NCBI RefSeq assembly: GCF_937959485.1
Contig: NZ_CALGPY010000012.1
Location: 62,001-126,000 of the forward strand
Direction of reading: 5' to 3'
Length of the DNA: 64,000 bases
Source: an uncultured Campylobacter sp.
GTDB taxonomy: Bacteria; Campylobacterota; Campylobacteria; Campylobacterales; Campylobacteraceae
The notes beneath the pieces were generated by a model that did no database searches, was not told the origin of the DNA, and worked only from the letters and a program-made list of their open reading frames with translations. Made by a program: the position numbers and the translations under genes. Below are positions 18,344 through 26,743 of the stretch, piece by piece (position 1 is the stretch's first letter; each line of letters starts with the position of its first letter).

Positions 18344-18705
18344 GGGGGTGACTTGGCTTCGACGGGAACGGATGGGTCAAGGCTGCATGTCGCTTTGGAT
18401 ACAGCGTATAAAATCCAAACTAAATTTAAACGCAAACAACGTTAAATTTGCTCCTGCTTACGCTAAAGCTGCGTAAGTCCAGTCGAGCCCTGCTCCGCGC
18501 CGATACTATCTAAGCGCGGCGGCGGGTAATCTGCGATAGCGTAGCTCTGCGGCGTGACGAGCCGTAGAGTGAAACTCTAGTCTTTGCGCAGGCGGGTCGT
18601 TTTGGAAAGTGAGCGAGCCTGCGCGAGAACTTCACTTTTGCTAAACATGTAGAGGCTTTGGTCGTTTATTTTCGGACTGCGGTTCAATCCCGCACACCTC
18701 CACCA
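18344..18705 (+). ncRNA. ssrA: tmRNA (transfer-messenger RNA)
   Basis: 362 bases. It rescues stalled ribosomes together with SmpB. The tRNA-like ends pair (GGGGGTG at the 5' end with CACCTCC before ACCA), and the T-arm text GGTTCAATCCC is present. The tag frame at 18432-18476 reads ANNVKFAPAYAKAA then TAA, which I recall as the Campylobacter tag. 3' CCA is encoded. Confidence 0.97.
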
Positions 18706-18930
18706 ATTAAGCTATTTTTAAGTTTTAATCACTTCTTTTCACTTCCCGTATATAGGTGCTTATTTTAGATTACGATTATTTTTCTTTCCTTTTATTTTTG
18801 TTTGTCGTATAATTACTTCTGAAAAAATAGGGGTTTTATTAGGAGCTTTTTTCGCATTATGGGTTTTTGTAAAAAAGACGATATAGAAAAATGGCAATGG
18901 CAATAACCTTATACTTAAAAGGAGCGAATT
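18706..18930. other. AT-rich junction after tmRNA
   Basis: Contains a startless open stretch ending at about 18890 that would encode a membrane helix (GVLLGAFFALWVFVKKTI). It may be the tail of a lost small membrane protein. No copy of the tmRNA 3' end is repeated downstream, and no integrase is seen. Confidence 0.35.
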
Positions 18931-19275
18931 ATGTTGTTTATAGATGAAGATTATGTAAATATCGTGCCGCAGGATCTGCTAGAGCGCGGCATACGCCTAA
19001 GAGAGGAGCTCGGATTTTATGAAATAGCTTGGAAATTTGACGATGTAATGGAGGTGCTAAAAATCGCAAGAGATAGAGATATGCTTATCGTCGGAGGGGA
19101 TGTATATCGCCTAAGCGACAATAAGCCCATAATCACATACGACGGCTGGAGTATTAAAGCGGAAGATGACGATGCATTCGAAGTGGCGATCGAATATATC
19201 ACTAAGTATCGCGCTAGAAACGGAGATGATTTTGCATACTGCCCAGCCATTGGTCCCGGACGGGTATCCAAATGA
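18931..19275 (+). CDS. Putative immunity protein (Imm40-like), possibly frameshifted at its end
   Basis: 114 residues, ATG 18931 behind AAAGGAGCG. The stretch FDDVMEVLKIA...MLIVGGDVYRL followed by a Trp and a C-terminal AIEYITKYRARNGDDFAY resembles Imm40-type immunity proteins of polymorphic toxin systems; this is recognition from memory at moderate strength. The last residues (IGPGRVSK) may be out of frame: a coherent stretch continues in another frame just beyond. No cognate toxin is adjacent. Confidence 0.55.
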   Translation: MLFIDEDYVNIVPQDLLERGIRLREELGFYEIAWKFDDVMEVLKIARDRDMLIVGGDVYRLSDNKPIITYDGWSIKAEDDDAFEVAIEYITKYRARNGDDFAYCPAIGPGRVSK

Positions 19276-19375
19276 AAATTTTAATTGGATTGTGTATAGG
19301 GAATTTCATAAAAATATAGAGAGCGCATTTAAGCAGGTCGAATTTGAATTCGGCGCAAAGAAGAGGATTGGGTAA
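19253..19375 (+). pseudogene. Out-of-frame tail, likely the lost C-terminus of the preceding gene
   Basis: A frame overlapping the end of the preceding gene continues with VPDGYPNENFNWIVYREFH and ends KKRIG before TAA at 19373-19375. The composition is protein-like. It has no start or ribosome site of its own, so it is best read as the remainder of the upstream gene after a one-base shift near 19245-19260. Confidence 0.4.
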
Positions 19376-19410
19376 AACTTTAAATTTGGAAAGGACTAAG
19401 GAGAATCGCT

Positions 19411-19476
19411 GTGAAATTTAAAATTTTGAAACCGAAGCTTTATGAAAAATATAAGGATATGGTTATAGATGCGTGA
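19411..19476 (+). CDS. 21-residue peptide with strong ribosome site, or remnant
   Basis: GTG 19411 follows AAGGAG at a good distance and encodes VKFKILKPKLYEKYKDMVIDA before TGA shortened here. Its end overlaps the ATG of the next gene. It could be a leader peptide coupling translation, or the 5' remnant of a broken immunity gene. Confidence 0.3.
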   Translation: MKFKILKPKLYEKYKDMVIDA

Positions 19477-19870
19477 GGACGAAAGGGTGAATACAGCATT
19501 GATGGCCAAAATAGATATTTTATTAAATTTGATAAATTTTGCTAAAGATATAAGCGCGATAAAAAGCGACTTGGCAAAGATAGGCTTTAATAGCGAATCA
19601 GAGCTTGTAACAATAACAAAAAATACCATCGCAAATATCTTAAATAGGGTCATCGATAAAGAAATTTCATATGATCTCCTTGAGGAATGGGCAAATTTAA
19701 TAGAGTGTCGCGAGGATATAGGATATGAGGATGAAATTTTGCAAGAGATCATATTCGAACTGGCAAACCCTTGTCTTTATGGAGAGATAGACGAAGAGAA
19801 GATTTGTATGATTTTAGATGAAATTAAATGTAAACGGAGCGATTCAAATGATATTAGAGAAAAATATTGA
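19469..19870 (+). CDS. Putative immunity-type helical protein
   Basis: 133 residues from ATG 19469; Met12 (19502) is an alternative start. It is acidic and almost wholly helical. The segment LLEEWANLIECREDIGYE followed by EIIFELANPCLYGEI resembles small immunity proteins found next to contact-dependent or polymorphic toxins. The family is not named with certainty. It overlaps the next gene by 23 bases. Confidence 0.5.
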   Translation: MREDERVNTALMAKIDILLNLINFAKDISAIKSDLAKIGFNSESELVTITKNTIANILNRVIDKEISYDLLEEWANLIECREDIGYEDEILQEIIFELANPCLYGEIDEEKICMILDEIKCKRSDSNDIREKY

Positions 19871-20183
19871 TATTGTGGGCGAGAGGGCTGTTTTGCTAAT
19901 GGCACTAGGCTCATTATGGGCATTGGAGCACAAAGCGATCACCATAGATGAAAGCCAAAGAATTTTATTTTCACCCTATATCTCAACGCACTTGGAAAAA
20001 AATAAGGTCGATGAACGCATTATAGATATAATAATCGAGTGCTGCGAATTGGAGGATATTTTTGAACTAATTCCTACAAAATATATGGAAACTTTGCAAA
20101 TATTGCAGAATAGAATAATAGAAATTTTAAAGCAATACGATGAAGAATCTAGAAAAAGATGGATAATTATAGATGAAGAATAA
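19848..20183 (+). CDS. Small acidic protein, DUF3969-like, putative immunity
   Basis: 111 residues from ATG 19848, behind CGGAGCG. An ATG 30 bases upstream has no ribosome site. The pattern LMALGSLWALEHKAITIDES, RILFSPY and ELEDIFELIP is reminiscent of DUF3969 proteins, which occur in toxin-immunity loci (recalled, not searched). It is the last gene of the AT-rich cluster behind tmRNA. Confidence 0.5.
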   Translation: MILEKNIDIVGERAVLLMALGSLWALEHKAITIDESQRILFSPYISTHLEKNKVDERIIDIIIECCELEDIFELIPTKYMETLQILQNRIIEILKQYDEESRKRWIIIDEE

Positions 20184-20589
20184 GCATCCATAACTTCCGT
20201 CTTTGCGAGCAGGCGAGCGGATAAATAAAATTTGACTCAAGATAAGTTAAAAACTTTCAAGGAATTTTTAACTTTTCTTGAACCTTTAAAATTTTAACGT
20301 CACGATAGAAACTCTGTGTAAATTTAAGTCCTTTCAATACTTTATAATGCTATTAACAAGATCGGCGACACAATATAAATCATAGATTTTAGATGAATCG
20401 GCAAATTTTACAGTTTAAAGAGTTTAATGTATCTTATTTGATGACTTTATGAATTTTAAGCTATTAGTTTAAAAATAAATTTAGTAGATAAAATCCTCTG
20501 ATTTAGATAAAACACATTTTTCTTATACCGCAATGAAGACAAGAGTAAAATTTTAAAGCCACGATGCTGTGATATAAATTTAAAGATAT
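20184..20589. other. AT-rich gap of about 400 bases with a 10-bp inverted repeat
   Basis: AAGTTAAAAA (20244-20253) and TTTTTAACTT (20265-20274) form perfect arms around an 11-base loop, about 60 bases beyond the last immunity-type gene. It could be a weak terminator or a recombination site. Nothing else is recognised. Confidence 0.4.
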
Positions 20590-20664
<75 letters not shown>

Positions 20665-20706
20665 ATATGAGAAGCGCAAATGAATTTTAAATAGCATTCA
20701 CGAAAG

Positions 20707-20781
20707 TGGATGGGGTAGGAGGATTCGAACCTCCGAATGATTGGACCAAAACCAATTGCCTTGCCGCTTGGCTATACCCCA
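20707..20781 (-). tRNA. tRNA-Gln(TTG)
   Basis: 75 bases with encoded CCA. The anticodon stem-loop ATTGG-TTTTGGT-CCAAT gives anticodon TTG. The 5' T pairs with A72, as usual for glutamine tRNA, and the T-arm is GGTTCGAATCC. Confidence 0.93.
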
Positions 20782-20900
20782 ACAAAAAAGACTTTAATTA
20801 TATAAAAACTTTAACCAAAAGTCAAGATTAATCTCAAGCTCTATTAGTGGATTAATGAAAATCAGTAATACTCAACAAATAAATTATATTTATATAAACA

Positions 20901-20930
20901 AAAAAAGGCTCTAGCTTTAGCTAGAGCCTT
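20901..20930 (-). terminator. Terminator of the pilin gene
   Basis: Perfect 10-bp stem AAGGCTCTAG/CTAGAGCCTT (20905-20930) with a 6-base loop. On the minus strand it is followed by a T run. It starts 23 bases after the pilin stop. Confidence 0.88.
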
Positions 20931-20953
20931 AAAAAAATATCTATACTAAAATA

Positions 20954-21364
20954 TTAGTTATAGTTAACGTTTTTACCACCGAATTTAAGACCAGTATCTG
21001 CATCAATTCTAGTTTTAATTTGTGATAGACCTGGCATACTCCACACTTGATCACATAATCCAGTTGTAGTAACAGTTACAGACATCGTATTATTCCCTGT
21101 AGGACCAACAGCCTGAAAGCATGGTTGTGCTTTGACCTTTACTGGGTTAGCAACATTTGTCATAGCACTAACATCGGTCGAAAAATTACCTTGAGATGTA
21201 TAATAAGCACCTAAATCTGTTACCATAGTTTGAATGTTAGAAGCTGCTTTCGAAACCTCAGCATCATCACGAGTGGCTGCAAGTCTTGGAATAGCAACAG
21301 CTGCCAAGATACCTAAAATAACGATAACGAAGATCAACTCGATCATAGTAAAACCTTTTTTCAT
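20954..21364 (-). CDS. Type IV pilin-like protein (prepilin N-terminal methylation domain)
   Basis: 136 residues. The leader MKKG is followed by the prepilin cleavage site and FTMIEL, then the hydrophobic alpha1 helix IFVIVILGILAAVAIP. PilD-type peptidase would cut after Gly4 and methylate Phe5. The globular part is Thr/Asn-rich with two Cys (QPCFQ and LCDQ) that could form the usual C-terminal disulfide loop. No other pilus gene is near. It may serve a type II secretion or DNA-uptake pseudopilus; such lone pilins are common in oral campylobacters as I recall. Confidence 0.9.
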   Translation of the reverse strand: MKKGFTMIELIFVIVILGILAAVAIPRLAATRDDAEVSKAASNIQTMVTDLGAYYTSQGNFSTDVSAMTNVANPVKVKAQPCFQAVGPTGNNTMSVTVTTTGLCDQVWSMPGLSQIKTRIDADTGLKFGGKNVNYN

Positions 21365-21391
21365 GGTTTACTCCTTATATAAAATTCATCC

Positions 21392-21407
21392 CGCATACCT
21401 ATATGCG
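21392..21407 (-). promoter_or_regulatory. Short hairpin in the pilin mRNA leader
   Basis: CGCATA-TAGG-TATGCG: a 6-bp stem with a 4-base loop close to the predicted 5' end of the mRNA, about 30 bases before the ATG. Such 5' hairpins stabilise some abundant mRNAs. Function inferred. Confidence 0.45.
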
Positions 21408-21419
21408 AAACTTGGCGTA

Positions 21420-21448
21420 ATTATAGAGAAAAATTTAAAAATTGTCAA
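21420..21448 (-). promoter_or_regulatory. Strong sigma-70-type promoter of the pilin gene
   Basis: TTGACA (21448-21443), 17-base spacer, TATAAT (21425-21420): a perfect match to the consensus, rare in this lineage, where -35 boxes are usually absent. High expression is expected. Confidence 0.85.
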
Positions 21449-21640
21449 TAGTTTTTAGTAAATTTTTTACAATTTATTTACAAAGTCCGATTTTACGGGC
21501 ATTGTAAAATCAAAATTTTAAATCCATTTGTCTATTAATGTATTGTAGTGGCGCCTCTGCACATTGATACCATAAAAATCATTTGCTTTGATTCTCGTGC
21601 ATCACGCGATAAACCATATGTTTATTCGAGATACAGGATG
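21449..21640. other. Intergenic stretch upstream of the pilin promoter and downstream of aguB
   Basis: No gene or RNA is visible here, and no hairpin with a T run follows the aguB stop. Confidence 0.5.
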
Positions 21641-22813
21641 CTACAGCCCGTATCTCTTCGTAAGAATTCCATACTCTCCCACGCGTCTATCGCGCAAAAA
21701 CGGCCACCAGCGACGCACGTTTTCGCATCTTTGCATATCGATGGTTACAACTTCGCATAGCTCGTCGGTGCTGTTTGCGCGAAACAACTGCTCGCCCTGC
21801 GCGCCAAAAACAAAGCTATTGCCCCAAAACCTAATCCCCTCTTCGCTGACAAGCTGATCTACGCGCTGTTTATTCGGCAGCACCTCTAAAGTTTCGCCGT
21901 TGAATTTAATCTCTATCGAAATTTTTAAATTTTCTCGCGCCGCCTCATCCTTCGCGGGCAAAATTTCGCCGCCGATCGCCATTTTGCCGTCACCCGTTAG
22001 CGCCTCGTTATTAAAGGATAAAATTCCGCCCTCGCTTAAAATTTTACTCTCGCCGCTCGCATCCGTGGAGCGCGCAATTTTATCGCGCATATTCAAATTT
22101 GCTTCGCCCCCTGATAAAATTTCATCCGGCGAGACTTCGCTAAGCGCAGTGCTTTCAAAGCCCACGCGATTTACGGCGATTACGGGCAGGGAGTTTGCCA
22201 CCGCATGCCCGCGCTGTACCGCCACCCAAGCCTCCAGCTGGCGCGCCTTCTCGTCCTCGTCGTCGCCGTCAAACCACCCGATAGCGGTCGGATATATGAG
22301 CAGCTCGGCACCGCGTAGCGCCATCGCGCGTGCCGCTTCGGGATACCACTGATCCCAGCACACGAGTACGCCGAGCCGTCCCACGCTCGTATCTATGGGC
22401 TCAAAGCCCAGATCGCCCGGCGTGAAATAAAATTTTTCGTAAAACTGCGGATCGTCGGGAATATGCATCTTGCGATACCGCCCCGCGATAGAGCCATCGC
22501 GCTCGAATACGACGGCAGTGTTGTGATACAGCCCCGCGGCGCGGCGCTCGAAAAGCGAGCTTACCAGCACGACGCCAAATCTCTTCGCTACCTCGCTCCA
22601 CAGCCGCAAATCGCGCTCGAAATCATGCGCATAGTCGAAATTTTCAGTATTTTCGCGCTGACAAAAATAATGCGTCTGATGAAACTCTTGCAAAACGATT
22701 AACTGTGCGCCCTTCGCCGCTGTGCGCGCAATGAGCTCGATACTACGCGCTATCGTGCGCGCCTTGGTACCTTCAAATTTATGTGAAATCAGCCCAACTT
22801 TTAAAATTTTCAT
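21641..22813 (-). CDS. aguB: N-carbamoylputrescine amidase with a large insert
   Basis: 390 residues; nitrilase-superfamily enzyme that cleaves N-carbamoylputrescine to putrescine, CO2 and ammonia. The triad is present: Glu in LQEFHQTHYF, Lys in YRKMHIPD, Cys in VCWDQWYPE. The family is normally near 290 residues. About 100 extra residues (221-322, bases about 21850-22153) interrupt the motif between AVNRVGFE and IRFWGNSFVFG. That insert is Ser/Glu/Gly/Ala-rich, and its DNA carries the AAATTT core repeatedly. Catalytic residues lie outside it, so activity is plausible. It follows aguA by 20 bases. Confidence 0.93.
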   Translation of the reverse strand: MKILKVGLISHKFEGTKARTIARSIELIARTAAKGAQLIVLQEFHQTHYFCQRENTENFDYAHDFERDLRLWSEVAKRFGVVLVSSLFERRAAGLYHNTAVVFERDGSIAGRYRKMHIPDDPQFYEKFYFTPGDLGFEPIDTSVGRLGVLVCWDQWYPEAARAMALRGAELLIYPTAIGWFDGDDEDEKARQLEAWVAVQRGHAVANSLPVIAVNRVGFESTALSEVSPDEILSGGEANLNMRDKIARSTDASGESKILSEGGILSFNNEALTGDGKMAIGGEILPAKDEAARENLKISIEIKFNGETLEVLPNKQRVDQLVSEEGIRFWGNSFVFGAQGEQLFRANSTDELCEVVTIDMQRCENVRRWWPFLRDRRVGEYGILTKRYGL

Positions 22814-22833
22814 ATTTTTCCTTCGATCTAAAT

Positions 22834-23826
22834 TTAAAGCCTGAATTTATTCATGCACGAACAGTGCAACGAGCCGTTTTGACGGATGAAAACGCGCGCG
22901 TTCACCCCCACTACTTCGCGATCCGCACACGCTGCTCGCAGACGCGAGAGCGCCAGCTCGTCTGCCGCGCGGTTTGGATCATGCGGATCTGCGGGGTCTG
23001 CATATGTAGGCACGATGAGCGCGCCGTTTAAAAAGACGAAATTTGCGTAAGTCGCGGGCAGCCTGCGCCCCTGATAAAAGATCGCGCGCGGGATCGGCAG
23101 TTCGATCACGTCGTATCCGAGCGATGAAATTTCATCCTTCATCGCGCCAAGCTCCGCATAGTGCAGATCGCTCGGATCGTCGCATGAGCTTATCGCCACG
23201 ACGCGCGGGCTTAGAAAGCGTGCGAGAGTATCGACGTGACTATCGGTATCGTCGCCTTTTATGAAGCCGTGCCCCAACCAGATTATGTTTTTTAGTCCGA
23301 AAATTTCACGCAGCCGCGCGTCCAGCTCGGTCTTACTTAGAGAGTTGCGATTTCCGTTTAGCAAACATGCGCTAGTAGTCAGCATCATGCCCGCGCCGTC
23401 AAAATCGACGCTGCCGCCCTCTAAGATCAGATCCACGTCTCGCAGCGGGCGGGCGCTCGCGGCGTAAAATTTTGAATTTAACGCATCGTCCTTGGCGCTT
23501 GCAAACTTACCGCCCCAGGCGTTGAAACGAAAATTTAGCCCCGTGATTTTGCCGCCCTCCTCTATGTCGATTGCGCCGTAATCGCGGATCCACGTATCGT
23601 TGGTGTCGATTTGCGCGAAGCTCGCGTTTGCTAAGCCACCGCAAATTTGCTCAAAATCCTCGCGGCTCGGCGCGATCGCGATGACAGGCTCAAACCTCGC
23701 TGCGACGGCGATAAAGTCGCGATAAGCCGCTCGTATCTCGCCTAAATACGGCGCCCAATCGGTACCTGCGTGCGGCAAAGACGCCAAAAGCGCCTCTTGT
23801 TCTTCCCATTCGGCGAATGCTCTCAT
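22834..23826 (-). CDS. aguA: Agmatine deiminase
   Basis: 330 residues. It converts agmatine to N-carbamoylputrescine and ammonia, feeding AguB in the next reading frame; together they give the arginine-decarboxylase route to putrescine. Visible family motifs: NDTWIRDYGAI, FNAWGGKF, DDTDSHVDTLARF and the C-terminal catalytic Cys in GSLHCSCMNKF. Arginine decarboxylase is not in the window. Confidence 0.96.
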   Translation of the reverse strand: MRAFAEWEEQEALLASLPHAGTDWAPYLGEIRAAYRDFIAVAARFEPVIAIAPSREDFEQICGGLANASFAQIDTNDTWIRDYGAIDIEEGGKITGLNFRFNAWGGKFASAKDDALNSKFYAASARPLRDVDLILEGGSVDFDGAGMMLTTSACLLNGNRNSLSKTELDARLREIFGLKNIIWLGHGFIKGDDTDSHVDTLARFLSPRVVAISSCDDPSDLHYAELGAMKDEISSLGYDVIELPIPRAIFYQGRRLPATYANFVFLNGALIVPTYADPADPHDPNRAADELALSRLRAACADREVVGVNARVFIRQNGSLHCSCMNKFRL

Positions 23827-23879
23827 TTTTGCTCCAAGATTAAAATTTCACGGATTATAGCGAAAAAAATATTTGTAGA

Positions 23880-23956
23880 TGGTGCGCCCGGAGGAATTTG
23901 AATCCCCGACCTTTTGAACCGCAATCAAATGCTCTATCCAGCTGAGCTACGAGCGC
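23880..23956 (-). tRNA. tRNA-Arg(GCG)
   Basis: 77 bases with encoded CCA. Acceptor GCGCTCG/CGGGCGC, D-arm GCTCAGCTGGATAGAGC, anticodon stem TTTGA/TCAAA closing the loop TTGCGGT, so positions 34-36 read GCG. Most bacteria use ACG, edited to ICG, for CGU/CGC/CGA. This copy keeps G34. Confidence 0.9.
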
Positions 23957-24580
23957 ACGAAATAAAAGAAAACGAGATTATAGCGTTTTTAGCTTAAATT
24001 TAGCCAAAAATCGAAGTAAATTTTAACGCGGCAGCAAATCCGGCATAAGCGCAACGGCTTCGGCGCGATAGTAAAACGGCTGCGAGATAGCAAAATTTTA
24101 AATCAGACATCTGCTGCGGATCGCCGTATCATTCGCGATACGAAGTGGCTATTAAATTTTAGAATTTTGCATTCTTACTTTTAAATTTTATGCGGCGACA
24201 CAGCGACGACGCGAGGCGGCTGGCGCGACCAGAAATCGCAAGCTCCATGCGCCCGTCACGATAAATAAAATTTGCAACTGAAGCGGCGCCGGTATTATCG
24301 AGCTAAAACCGCGCCTTGATACGCTCAAACGAGATCCGTCGCCGTAAAGATCGGCAGTGCGAGATACTATTATTTAAAATGCACGGGCACGACATTAGCG
24401 CAATATACTCGGCAACAGCTAAAAGCTACTCCGTAAGCAGCGCATAAATTTAAATTCGCTTCGCAAAACGCTAAAATTTAAAAAATCCATTTCGCCAAAA
24501 ACATCTAAATTTAAGAAATTCGCCCCGCTAAAAGATTCAAAATTTAAAAGACCTGCGGTCGCCTCGCGCGCGAATGTAAA
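23957..24580. other. Gap upstream of the symporter gene
   Basis: About 620 bases of the common AAATTT-studded texture with no gene. The repeat and promoter that follow are listed separately. Confidence 0.5.
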
Positions 24581-24644
24581 ATCACGAAATCACGAAATCA
24601 CGAAATCACGAAATCACGAAATCACGAAACCACGAAATCACGAA
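24581..24644. repeat. 8-bp tandem repeat, eight copies
   Basis: The unit ATCACGAA occurs eight times head to tail; only the seventh copy differs (ACCACGAA). Near-perfect copies of a short unit point to recent slippage expansion. It lies 85-148 bases before the symporter start. Confidence 0.95.
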
Positions 24645-24691
24645 AAATAAGCCGAATCCCACGCACAATAAATAAAATTTAAATACTTTTT

Positions 24692-24700
24692 TGCTACCAT
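24692..24700 (+). promoter_or_regulatory. Possible extended -10 box of the symporter gene
   Basis: TGC-TACCAT, 28 bases upstream of the ATG. It lies about 48 bases after the tandem repeat. Weak but the best candidate in the interval. Confidence 0.35.
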
Positions 24701-24728
24701 AACGCAAATTTCAAAAACGGATACGCAA

Positions 24729-26042
24729 ATGAACAAACGAAGTTTCTCGTCGCGCTGGGCTTTCATCATCGCCTGTGTGGGCTCTGCCGTGGGTATGGCA
24801 AACGTCTGGGGCTTCCCCTACAAACTCGGCACGAACGGCGGCGGCGCGTTTTTGCTGATCTATCTATTTTTTATCGCGCTGTTCTCCTACGCAGGGCTTA
24901 GCGCCGAGTACGCCATCGGACGCCGCGCTAAAACGGGCACTCTGGGCTCTTACGAATACGCGTGGAAAAGCCGCAGCCTGGGCACCATCGGCAAGATCAT
25001 CGGCTGGCTGCCGCTTGCGGGCTCGCTGTGTATCGCTATCGGCTACGCAGTCATCATCTCATACGTGCTTAAAGCCCTAGCGCAGGCCATAGACGGCTCT
25101 TTGATGAGCGTGGATACGAACACCTGGTTCGAATCCTTCGCGCTAACGCCGTATTCGGTCGTGCCGTTTCACTTCATCGTCGTTGCGGGCACGCTTTTTA
25201 CGCTGTTTTTCGGCGCGCACAGTATCGAAAAAACCAACAAAATCATGATGCCGCTATTTTTCATCCTTTTTGCAGCGCTCGCAGTCAAGGTCGCCACGCT
25301 ACCGGGCGCGGGCGCGGGGTATAAATTTCTATTCACGCCCGATTTCGGCAAGCTTGGCGATCCTATGGTGTGGATATCTGCGATGGGACAGGCGTTTTTC
25401 TCGCTTTCGATCACGGGCTCGGGCATGATCGTTTACGGCGCGTATCTGCCTAAAAACGAAGATGTCGTCTCGGCTGCGAAAAATACGGCGTTTTTCGACA
25501 CGCTTGCGGCGATGGTGGCCGCGCTAGTGATGATCCCTGCGGTCTTTGCGTATCACACCGATCCCGCCGCGGGTCCGGGGCTGCTTTTTGTGACGCTGCC
25601 TAAAATTTTACAAGATATGATCGGCGGGCAAATTTTTGCGATCATCCTCTTTACGGCGGTGATCTTCGGCGGAATTTCATCGCTTCAAAATATGTTTGAA
25701 GTCGTCGCCGAGTCCTTAATGCATAAATTTCCGCGCCTGAACCGCACCTGCACGCTCGTGCTTTTGTGCGTGATCTGCTTCGGCGTGGGCGTGAATATGG
25801 AGGCGATCGTCAAATGGGGGCCATGGATGGACTTCGTCTCGATCTACATCATCCCGATCGGCGCGGTCATCGGCGCGGTTTCGTGGTTTTGGGTGATTAA
25901 AAAAGATGAAATTTTAGATGAAGTAAATTCGGGCGCATCCAAGCGGTACGGCGCGTTTTGGTACAACACGGGGCGCTTTTTATACGTACCACTGGCGATG
26001 TTACTTTGCATAATCGCGCTAAGCATACATATTTCGTTTTGA
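24729..26042 (+). CDS. Sodium-dependent neurotransmitter:sodium symporter (SNF/NSS) family transporter
   Basis: 437 residues, 11-12 membrane segments. NSS proteins move amino acids or similar amines inward with Na+. The family start is clear: FSSRWAFIIACVGSAVGMANVWGFPYKLGTNGGGAF, split here between helix 1 and the Na1/Na2 site residues (AVGMANVWGFPY). Substrate cannot be read from sequence. ATG 24729 follows a weak GGAT. The upstream 8-bp repeat may influence its expression. Confidence 0.93.
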   Translation: MNKRSFSSRWAFIIACVGSAVGMANVWGFPYKLGTNGGGAFLLIYLFFIALFSYAGLSAEYAIGRRAKTGTLGSYEYAWKSRSLGTIGKIIGWLPLAGSLCIAIGYAVIISYVLKALAQAIDGSLMSVDTNTWFESFALTPYSVVPFHFIVVAGTLFTLFFGAHSIEKTNKIMMPLFFILFAALAVKVATLPGAGAGYKFLFTPDFGKLGDPMVWISAMGQAFFSLSITGSGMIVYGAYLPKNEDVVSAAKNTAFFDTLAAMVAALVMIPAVFAYHTDPAAGPGLLFVTLPKILQDMIGGQIFAIILFTAVIFGGISSLQNMFEVVAESLMHKFPRLNRTCTLVLLCVICFGVGVNMEAIVKWGPWMDFVSIYIIPIGAVIGAVSWFWVIKKDEILDEVNSGASKRYGAFWYNTGRFLYVPLAMLLCIIALSIHISF

Positions 26043-26107
26043 GTTAAATTTTATCATCGAAGCATGAGATTAAAATTTAATCTGTAGTGAATCAAAGGAT
26101 CGATTGT

Positions 26108-26727
26108 ATGAGCGATTTAGAAAACGAAAATTCGCCAAAGCCCAAATTGCGCGAATGGGATTCGAGACCTACGAAAATCCACGAAAAATCCAAGCTTTCT
26201 AAATTTGCAGAATATTCGATGCCTATTTATACGCTTATATCTTTATCGGTGTTTTTTATACCGATAAAAGTTTTAGATAAAAGCGAAGCCTGCGCTAGTT
26301 TCGTTAAATTTATGAAAGGAATTTTTCCGAATATCGAAGCCTTTGAAGCTATTAGCGCAATGCCCCAGGTTACGGCTTTTTACGTAAGTTTTATGTGGAT
26401 TTGGGTAATTGTTTGCTCGGCTTTGATGATTTATCTTAGTTTTTACAATATGCCAAATATCTATGATTTAAAAGTTTTTCCAAAAGGAATGCTATTATAT
26501 TTACGTTTTTCTTAGGATATCTGGGAACTACGTATTATTATCTAGGCGAAATGGCTACCGGAGAAATAAGCTTCGGACTAAAAAGCTTTAACCTATATTT
26601 TGCCTCGAAAATTAAGATGTATTTTTGGATTACATTTTTCTCTCTATGGTTTATTGCCGGTTGCGGCGTTGGTTCTTGGGGTTTGATCTTTACAATCTGT
26701 GGTTTTAAAAATTTGAAAAAATATTAA
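26108..26727 (+). pseudogene. Frameshifted membrane protein of unknown family
   Basis: ATG 26108 follows AAAGGAT. The first frame encodes a soluble Pro/Lys-rich start and two membrane helices and stops at 26515. The -1 frame continues without a break, with IIFTFFLGYLGTTYYYLGEM and two more helices, to TAA at 26727. The switch falls at an A run (26482-26485). Either a real one-base mutation or a sequencing error split one four-helix protein of about 205 residues. AT-richer than its neighbours. Confidence 0.65.
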
Positions 26728-26743
26728 TCAAAAGATTTGAAGA

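Noticed and set aside
18344..20589. Prophage or integrative element at tmRNA
   Set aside because: No integrase, no duplicated tmRNA end and no phage genes; only small immunity-type genes are seen.
24581..24644. CRISPR array
   Set aside because: Units are 8 bp with no spacers and no cas genes are near; it is a simple tandem repeat.
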